Of a DNA stretch of 64,000 bases, positions 58,395-64,000 are shown piece by piece. The notes under the pieces are model-generated. The model did not search any database and was not told the DNA's origin. It saw only the letters and a program-made list of their open reading frames with translations. Origin of the DNA: Streptomyces sp. NBC_01296. GTDB lineage: Bacteria > Actinomycetota > Actinomycetes > Streptomycetales > Streptomycetaceae. Position 1 is the first letter of the stretch; each line of letters opens with the position of its first letter. Where the stretch lies: contig NZ_CP130720.1 in the NCBI RefSeq assembly GCF_035984415.1, positions 8,556,001-8,620,000 of the forward strand, given 5' to 3'. The position numbers and the translations under genes are program-made.

Positions 58395-59687
58395 ATGGCC
58401 AGCACCACCCCGAGTCGACGAAGCTTCCTCGCGCTCTCGGGCCTGACCGCTCTGTCCGTCTCGCTCACCGCGGCCTGCGGCGGCGGTGGCTCCGGCTCGG
58501 GGTCGGCGGCCGACGGCAAGGTGACCTTCGCGTGGTGGAACATCGCCACGACGGAACCGGGCAAGTCCCTGTTCCCACAGATCTCCTCGGCGTTCACCGC
58601 CGCTCACCCGAACATCACCATCAAGACGACCTCGTTGGAGAACGAGGCGTTCAAGTCCAAGCTCACGGCCAACACTTCATCGGGCAAGCTCCCCGACGTC
58701 TTCCAGACCTGGGGCGGCGGCGTCCTGCGGCAGCAGATCGACGCGGGGCTGGTCGAGGACCTCACCGAGGCGCTCGGCTGGTCCTCCGAACTCACCCCGG
58801 TCTCGCTGCAGGCCTACCAGTTCGAGGGCCGGACCTACGGGGTGCCCTACGACGTCGGCATGGTCGGCTTCTGGTACAACAAGAAGCTCTTCGCCCAGGC
58901 CGGGATCACCGCTTCGCCGGCCACCTGGGCCGAGTTCCTCGAAGACGTCAAGAAGCTCAAGGCGGCGGGCGTCACTCCGATCGCCCTCGCGGGCAAGGAG
59001 AAGTGGCCGGGCCACTATTACTGGGCCTACCTCGCGATGCGCGTCGCGGGCCTCTCCGCGCTGCAGCAGGCCGCGACCACCAAGGACTTCACCGGCGCCG
59101 GCTTCGTCCAGGCGGGCACCCACCTCAAGGAACTGGTCGACCTCCAGCCTTTCCAGACGGGCTTCCTCGGCGCCGGGTACTCCACCCCCGGCGGCCAGGC
59201 CGCGACCATGGGCAACGGCAAGGCCGCCATGGAGCTGATGGGGCAGTGGGCGCCGTCGGTACAGAAGGACGCGGGCGCGGACCTCGGAGCGGACCTGGGC
59301 TTCTTCCCCTTCCCGACGGTCGACGGCGGCGTCGGCCAGGCCGCCGAGGTGTTCGGCGGTGGCAGCGGCTTCGCGTTGCGCAAGGGCGCCCCGAAGGAGG
59401 CGCTGGACTTCCTGAAGTTCTTCGTACTGGAGAACGAGTCCAAGCTGCTGGCCTCCAACGGCTACCTGCCGGTGGTCAAGGGCGCGGAGAGCCGGCTCAC
59501 CGAGCCCAACAGAAAGGTGGTGGCCGACAGCCTGGTCAAGGCGACGGGCTTCCAGCTCTTCCTCGACCAGGCCTACCCGCCCGCGGTGGGTCAGGAGGTC
59601 AACGACAGCGTCGCCGACCTCATCGCGGGCAAGAAGACGCCCGAGCAGGTCACGAAGTCGATCACCGAGGCTGCGAAGGGTGCCTAG
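58395..59687 (+). CDS. bxlE: xylobiose/xylo-oligosaccharide-binding lipoprotein BxlE
   Basis: Extracellular receptor, 430 residues. ATG 58395 behind CGGAGG. The signal combines a Tat motif (SRRSFLALSG) with a lipobox (LTAACGG). CUT1 binding-protein body: VTFAWWNIATTEPGKSLFPQ, SFALR-like VFGGGSGFALRKGAP. First gene of bxlEFG; no ATPase gene, so MsiK (encoded elsewhere) is expected to power it. Xylobiose specificity is inferred from the BxlR and GH3/GH43 context. Confidence 0.92.
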   Translation: MASTTPSRRSFLALSGLTALSVSLTAACGGGGSGSGSAADGKVTFAWWNIATTEPGKSLFPQISSAFTAAHPNITIKTTSLENEAFKSKLTANTSSGKLPDVFQTWGGGVLRQQIDAGLVEDLTEALGWSSELTPVSLQAYQFEGRTYGVPYDVGMVGFWYNKKLFAQAGITASPATWAEFLEDVKKLKAAGVTPIALAGKEKWPGHYYWAYLAMRVAGLSALQQAATTKDFTGAGFVQAGTHLKELVDLQPFQTGFLGAGYSTPGGQAATMGNGKAAMELMGQWAPSVQKDAGADLGADLGFFPFPTVDGGVGQAAEVFGGGSGFALRKGAPKEALDFLKFFVLENESKLLASNGYLPVVKGAESRLTEPNRKVVADSLVKATGFQLFLDQAYPPAVGQEVNDSVADLIAGKKTPEQVTKSITEAAKGA

Positions 59688-60672
59688 CTCCGTGTCCACC
59701 CTGACCGAGGAGCGGACGAAGGAAGCCGTGCCGGCGCACCCGCACGCCCGGCCGGCGCGCTCGCTCCTGCGCGGGTTGGGAAGCTGGGCGTCGGTCGCCT
59801 GGTTCCTCGTCCCGGCTCTGGTCCTCTTCCTCGTCTTCGTCCTTGCACCGATCGTCGTCGCCGTCTACACGGGCTTCTTCAAGTGGGGCGGGATCGGCCC
59901 CCTGGACGACTTCATCAGCCTCGAGAACTACGCCACGCTCTTCCGCGATCAGGTCTTCCTCGGCGATCTGAGGCGCGGGCTGTACCTGATCGCCCTTTCG
60001 ATCACGGTGCAGTTGCCGTTCGCGCTGTTCACCGCGGTCCTGCTCAACCAACGGCTGCGCGGCCGGGCCGTCTACCGGATGCTGTTCTTCGCGCCGTACA
60101 TCCTGTCCGAGGTGGTCACGGCGGTCCTCTTCACCATGATCTTCCTTCCCGGTGCCGGCATGGCCGACCATCTCGCAGGCGCCCTCGGCCTGGAGGGGCT
60201 GCAGGGGAAGTGGCTCGCGGATCCCTCGACGGTCATGCCGACCCTGTTCGTGGTCATGACCTGGAAGTACTTCGGCTTCCACATGATGCTTTTCCTCGCC
60301 GGCCTGCAGAGCATCCCGAACGAGGTCCTGGAGGCCGCCTCCATCGACGGCGCGGGCGCATGGCAGCGCTTCCGGCACGTGACGCTGCCGCTGCTCGGCC
60401 CGACGATCCGGATCAGCGCCTTCCTTTCGATCATCGGCGCCATCCAACTCTTCGACCTGGTGTGGGTCATGACGGCGGGCGGGCCCAACCACTCGTCCGA
60501 GACCATGGCGATCTCGATGTTCCAGTTCGGGTTCAAGCGCTACCAGGTCGGCTATGCCAGTGCGATCAGCGTGGTCCTGTTCGTGATCAGCCTGGTCTTC
60601 TCCCTCTTCTACCAGCGCTACGTGCTCCGCCGTGACCTGAGCGGGGCCGTCACCTCGGGAGGTGGCCGATGA
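59680..60672 (+). CDS. bxlF: xylobiose ABC transporter permease BxlF
   Basis: 330 residues, six helices, EAA loop EAASIDGAGAWQRFRHVTLP. GTG 59680 overlaps the bxlE stop by 8 bp; GTG 59692 is an alternative start. Coupled to bxlG by an ATGA overlap. Confidence 0.92.
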   Translation: MPSSVSTLTEERTKEAVPAHPHARPARSLLRGLGSWASVAWFLVPALVLFLVFVLAPIVVAVYTGFFKWGGIGPLDDFISLENYATLFRDQVFLGDLRRGLYLIALSITVQLPFALFTAVLLNQRLRGRAVYRMLFFAPYILSEVVTAVLFTMIFLPGAGMADHLAGALGLEGLQGKWLADPSTVMPTLFVVMTWKYFGFHMMLFLAGLQSIPNEVLEAASIDGAGAWQRFRHVTLPLLGPTIRISAFLSIIGAIQLFDLVWVMTAGGPNHSSETMAISMFQFGFKRYQVGYASAISVVLFVISLVFSLFYQRYVLRRDLSGAVTSGGGR

Positions 60673-61499
60673 ACGCACGCAAGACGGCTCGAGGCCTGTC
60701 GCTGCACGCCGTGGTCTGGCTGATCGGCGCCTTCGTCGTCGTGCCGCTGGTCTACGCGGTGCTCTCCGGGTTCAAGAGCACCGGCGAGCTGACGACCAAC
60801 CCGTTCGGGCTGCCCGAACACTGGAAGGCCGGCAACTACACCGGCATTCTCGGCGACGGAATGTTCTGGCGGCAGATCGCCAACAGTGCGGGCATCGCGA
60901 TCGGCACGACCTGCTGCACGGTGGCTGCCTCCGCGATGGCGGCGTTCGTGCTGGCCCGCTACGCCTTCCGCGGCAGGGAGCTGTTCTACACGCTGTTCAC
61001 GATCGGGCTCATGTTCCCGTTCGCCGTGGCCGTCCTGCCGTTGTTCCTGCTGCTGCGCAACTTCGACCTGCTCGACAACCCGCTCGGCGTGATCCTCCCG
61101 CAGGCGGCCTTCGGGCTCCCCATGACCATCATCATCCTGCGCAGCTTCTTCCGGACCATCCCGGCGGAGGTCGAAGAGGCGGCCATCATGGACGGCTGCG
61201 GCAAGTTCCGCTTCTTCTGGAAGATCCTGCTGCCGATGGCGCGTCCGGCGCTCGGCACGGTGTCGGTGCTGGCGATCGTAGCGAGCTGGAACAACTTCTT
61301 CCTGCCGCTGCTGGTGTTCAACGACCCGAAATGGCAGACCATCCCGGTCGGAGTCCAGCAGTTCCAGGGCCAGTACTCGACCGACTACGCACTCGTCCTC
61401 GCCTACATCGTGCTCGCCATGGTCCCCGCCCTCGCGTTCTACGCCGTCGCCGAGCGGCAGTTGATCGGCGGCCTCACGGCGGGCGCCACCAAGGGCTGA
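60669..61499 (+). CDS. bxlG: xylobiose ABC transporter permease BxlG
   Basis: 276 residues, six helices, EAA loop EEAAIMDGCGKFRFFWKILL and the common C-terminal AERQLIGGLTAGATKG. Overlaps bxlF by ATGA. Only 36 bp separate it from the GH30 gene, so the operon probably continues into the secreted enzymes. Confidence 0.93.
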   Translation: MNARKTARGLSLHAVVWLIGAFVVVPLVYAVLSGFKSTGELTTNPFGLPEHWKAGNYTGILGDGMFWRQIANSAGIAIGTTCCTVAASAMAAFVLARYAFRGRELFYTLFTIGLMFPFAVAVLPLFLLLRNFDLLDNPLGVILPQAAFGLPMTIIILRSFFRTIPAEVEEAAIMDGCGKFRFFWKILLPMARPALGTVSVLAIVASWNNFFLPLLVFNDPKWQTIPVGVQQFQGQYSTDYALVLAYIVLAMVPALAFYAVAERQLIGGLTAGATKG

Positions 61500-61535
61500 C
61501 CCGTCCCGCGCGACCTCCACCCCCGAGGAGACATT

Positions 61536-62948
61536 GTGAAACGTTTGATCGCACTGGCAGTCCCATTTTTGTTAGCGCTAACATCGCAGGCCGTGGCCGC
61601 CCCCGCCCCCGCCCCCGCCCCCTCGCCCGCGCCCGCCCCCGCGCGAACCGGCATCGACTTCCGCACAGCGCTCCAGCCCATCGACGGATTCGGCTTCTCG
61701 ATGGCCTTCCAGAGGGCCGACCTGCTGCACGGCGCGCGCGGCCTCAGCCCGGCCAAGCAGCGCGAAGTGCTCGACCTGCTGCTCAGCAAGGACAAGGGCG
61801 CGGGCCTCTCGATCCTGCGCCTGGGCATCGGGTCGTCGACCGACAGGGTCTACGACCACATGCCGACGATCCTGCCGACCGATCCCGGCGGGCCGGACGC
61901 CACACCGAAGTACGTCTGGGACGGCCAGGACGGCGGCCAGGTCTGGCTCGCCAAGGAGGCCAAGGCCTACGGCGTCAAACGGTTCTACGCCGACGCCTGG
62001 AGCGCCCCGGCCTTCATGAAGACCAACAGCAGCGAGAACAACGGCGGTGAGCTGCTGGCCGAATGGCGCCAGGCCTACGCGAACTACCTGGTGCAGTACG
62101 CGAAGTTCTACCGTCAGGAAGGCATCGGGATCACCGACCTGGGGTTCACCAACGAGCCCGACTGGACGGCGACCTACGCCTCGATGCGGTTCACCCCGCA
62201 GCAGGCCGTCGACTTCCTCAAGGTGCTCGGGCCGACCGTCCGCGCGTCCGGACTGAAGACCGGGCTGGTCTGCTGCGACGCCGCGGGCTGGGACCGGCAG
62301 GTCGCCTACACCGAGGCCATCGAGGCTGACCCCGCCGCCGGCAAGTCCGTACGGACCGTCACCGGCCACCGCTACAGCGGTCCGACCGCGGTCCCGCAGC
62401 CGACCGACAAGCCCGTGTGGATGTCGGAATGGTCCCCGGACGGCGCCACCTGGAACGAGAACTGGGACGACGGCAGCGGCTACGACGGTCTCGCTGTCGC
62501 CGCCGACATCCAGAACACCCTGACCACCGGCAACGCCAGTGCCTACGTCTACTGGACCGGCGCGTCCCTCGGCGCGACCCGGGGGCTCATCCAGCTCGCC
62601 AACCCCGGTGACGACTACCGGGTGTCCAAGCGGTACTGGGCCCTGGCCGCCTTCAGCCGCTTCATCCGACCCGGCGCCGTCCGCGTACCGGTCACGAAGG
62701 CCGACCCGGCACTGCAGATCACGGCCTTCCGCAACGCCGACGGCAGCCGCGTGATCGAAATCCTCAACACCGCGACCACCGAAAGCTCCACCGAGTTCTC
62801 CCTTCGCGGCGGGCACGACCGGCACCCCGACGGCTACGTCACCGACGGGACCCGCTCGATCACCCCGGCCGACATCGTCTCCACGCACGGCACGACCCTC
62901 ACGGCGAAGCTCGCTCCGCGCGCGCTGACCACGATCGTCCTCGACTGA
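61536..62948 (+). CDS. secreted GH30 xylanase-type hydrolase with operator inside its signal-peptide codons
   Basis: 470 residues. GTG 61536 follows GAGGAG. Signal peptide about 1-21 (KRLIALAVPFLLALTSQAVA), an Ala-Pro repeat linker, then a GH30 barrel: IDGFGFSMAFQRADLLHGAR, acid/base in GFTNEPDW, nucleophile in WMSEWSPDG, and a C-terminal beta-domain. Resembles the GH30_7-like xylanase group; the subfamily is tentative. Codons 12-16 (TTG TTA GCG CTA ACA) form a class A operator and include a TTA codon, rare in Streptomyces and dependent on the bldA tRNA. Expression may thus need xylobiose, arabinose and developmental timing. Confidence 0.88.
   Translation: MKRLIALAVPFLLALTSQAVAAPAPAPAPSPAPAPARTGIDFRTALQPIDGFGFSMAFQRADLLHGARGLSPAKQREVLDLLLSKDKGAGLSILRLGIGSSTDRVYDHMPTILPTDPGGPDATPKYVWDGQDGGQVWLAKEAKAYGVKRFYADAWSAPAFMKTNSSENNGGELLAEWRQAYANYLVQYAKFYRQEGIGITDLGFTNEPDWTATYASMRFTPQQAVDFLKVLGPTVRASGLKTGLVCCDAAGWDRQVAYTEAIEADPAAGKSVRTVTGHRYSGPTAVPQPTDKPVWMSEWSPDGATWNENWDDGSGYDGLAVAADIQNTLTTGNASAYVYWTGASLGATRGLIQLANPGDDYRVSKRYWALAAFSRFIRPGAVRVPVTKADPALQITAFRNADGSRVIEILNTATTESSTEFSLRGGHDRHPDGYVTDGTRSITPADIVSTHGTTLTAKLAPRALTTIVLD
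61569..61584 (+). promoter_or_regulatory. class A operator within the GH30 coding sequence
   Basis: TTGTTAGCGCTAACAT with the perfect palindrome TGTTAGCGCTAACA at 61570-61583. No promoter at proper spacing (TTGATC at 61545 is 29 bp from AACATC), so a bound repressor would act as an elongation roadblock. Includes the TTA codon at 61572-61574. Confidence 0.72.
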
Positions 62949-62977
62949 ACCGCACGCACCCCGAGGAGCAACCCGCC

Positions 62978-64000
62978 ATGTCCGTACACATGCCCGTTCC
63001 CATGTCCCGGATCCTCACCGCCCTGTCCGCCGCCATCTGCCTGTCGGCCGGTCTCGCCGCGGCGCCCGCAGCCGCCGAGCCCCGTCCCAGGACGCTTGGC
63101 GAACTGGCCGCGAAGCACCACAAGTACTTCGGCTCCGCCACCGACAACCCCGAGTTCACTGACGCCGCCTACCTCAAGCTCCTCGGCAGCGAATTCGGCC
63201 AGACCACCCCCGGCAACGCCATGAAGTGGTACGCCACCGAGCCCGAGCGCGGCGTCTTCGACTTCACCGAAGCCGACAAGGTCGTCGCCTTCGCCAAGTC
63301 CCACCACCAGAAGGTCCGCGGCCACACCCTCATCTGGCACAACCAGCTCCCCGCATGGCTCACCGAGGGCACCTGGAGCGCCGACGAGCTGCGTGCCATC
63401 CTCAAGAACCACATCCAGACGGAGGTCCGGCACTTCAAGGGCCAGGTGATCCACTGGGACGTGGTCAACGAGGCCTTCAACGAGGACGGCACCTACCGCG
63501 AATCGCTCTTCTACAAGACGCTCGGCCCCGGCTACATCGCCGACGCCCTGCGCTGGGCCCACGAGGCCGACCGGCACGCCAAGTTGTACCTCAACGACTA
63601 CAACGTCGACGGCATAGGCCCCAAGAGCGACGCCTACTACACCCTGATCAAGCAGTTGAAGGCCGACGGGGTCCCGGTGGAGGGCTTCGGCATCCAGGGC
63701 CACCTGGCGCTCCAGTACGGCTTCCCCGGCGACGTCCAGCAGAACATGCAGCGCTTCGCCGACCTCGGCGTCGACGTCGCGGTCACCGAGCTCGACATCC
63801 GGATGGCCCTCCCCGCGACCCCGGAAAAGCTCGCCACCCAGGCCACCTGGTACGCCGACTACGTCAAGGCCTGCCTGGCGGTCAAGAAGTGCGTCGGAGT
63901 CACCATCTGGGACTACACGGACAAGTACTCGTGGATCCCCTCCGTCTTCCCCGGCGAGGGCGCGGCGCTGCCCTACGACGAGAACCTGCTGCCCAAGCCC
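62978..64000 (+). CDS. secreted GH10 endo-1,4-beta-xylanase (3' end beyond window)
   Basis: 341 codons visible from ATG 62978 (GAGGAG at 9 nt). Signal peptide about 1-34 ending APAAAEP, then LAAKHHKYFGSATDNPEFTD, acid/base in WDVVNEAFNEDG, nucleophile in VAVTELDIRM and substrate-site WDYTDKYSWIPSVFPG. It is less similar to XlnA than to single-domain actinobacterial GH10 enzymes; any C-terminal module lies outside. It follows GH30 by 29 bp, extending the bxl operon with a second secreted xylanase. Confidence 0.95.
   Translation, partial: MSVHMPVPMSRILTALSAAICLSAGLAAAPAAAEPRPRTLGELAAKHHKYFGSATDNPEFTDAAYLKLLGSEFGQTTPGNAMKWYATEPERGVFDFTEADKVVAFAKSHHQKVRGHTLIWHNQLPAWLTEGTWSADELRAILKNHIQTEVRHFKGQVIHWDVVNEAFNEDGTYRESLFYKTLGPGYIADALRWAHEADRHAKLYLNDYNVDGIGPKSDAYYTLIKQLKADGVPVEGFGIQGHLALQYGFPGDVQQNMQRFADLGVDVAVTELDIRMALPATPEKLATQATWYADYVKACLAVKKCVGVTIWDYTDKYSWIPSVFPGEGAALPYDENLLPKP

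Noticed and set aside
1..64000. Phage, CRISPR-Cas, antiphage or secondary-metabolite systems
   Set aside because: No integrase, capsid, cas, restriction or polyketide/peptide synthetase genes were recognised; the gene content is carbohydrate use throughout.

Overview
This is a high-GC, heavily codon-biased stretch from a filamentous actinobacterium, almost certainly Streptomyces or a close relative such as Kitasatospora. The ceb operon with CebR boxes, an XlnA-type GH10 xylanase with CBM13, a bxl-type xylobiose operon and importers that lack their own ATPase gene all point that way. Nearly every intact gene serves capture and catabolism of plant cell-wall sugars, so the window reads as a lignocellulose/arabinose utilisation island. 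No tRNA, rRNA, CRISPR array or secondary-metabolite cluster was seen.

Layout. 1-3.6 kb (minus): a CUT2 pentose importer (binding protein, double ATPase, permease cut by the window edge). 3.6-9.6 kb: a graveyard holding an IS5-type element with a dead transposase, then broken remains of GH3, CE7 esterase, GH1 and GH31 genes behind an apparently intact operator-promoter. 9.6-13.6 kb: xylA divergent from xylB-xylR. 13.6-15.0 kb: GntR and IS701 remnants. 15.0-21.6 kb: cebEFG-bglC with divergent cebR. 21.7-27.0 kb: divergent GH6 (CBM2) and GH48 (CBM2) cellobiohydrolases. 27.1-39.3 kb: an arabinose locus (araBA, a four-gene furanose-type ABC importer, mutarotase, a LacI-family repressor, araD). 39.8-40.1 kb: two MITE-like palindromic elements. 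40.4-42.9 kb: GH9 endoglucanase. 43-46 kb: CBM13 esterase and xlnA. 46.5-50.2 kb: two tandem GH6 cellulases divergent from another LacI-family regulator. 50.3-53.0 kb: GH127 beta-L-arabinofuranosidase with six ricin-type repeats. 53.4-61.5 kb: bxlR-GH3-GH43 divergent from bxlEFG. 61.5-64 kb: GH30 and GH10 secreted enzymes extending the bxlEFG transcription unit.

Regulatory logic. Five operator types can be read directly, and each has a plausible local regulator: (A) ATTGTGAGCGCTAACAAT-like sites before the first importer, the dead operon, araB, the arabinose importer, araD and GH127, plus one inside the GH30 coding sequence (candidate regulator 37198-38274); (B) TGGGAGCGCTCCCA (CebR) before cebE, cebR, bglC, GH6/GH48 and GH9; (B') TGGAAGCGCTTCCA before the tandem GH6 genes and their LacI-family neighbour; (C) CGAAA-N3-TTTCG (BxlR) before bxlE and, twice, before xlnA; (D) ATTTGT-N11-ACAAAT between xylA and xylB (ROK XylR). 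Secreted enzymes release cello-, xylo- and arabino-oligosaccharides, ABC importers bring them in, cytoplasmic glycosidases split them, and xylAB/araBAD feed the pentose phosphate pathway.

Limits. All assignments come from reading motifs and translations; no database search was run. Regulator-operator pairings are inferred from proximity and family knowledge.
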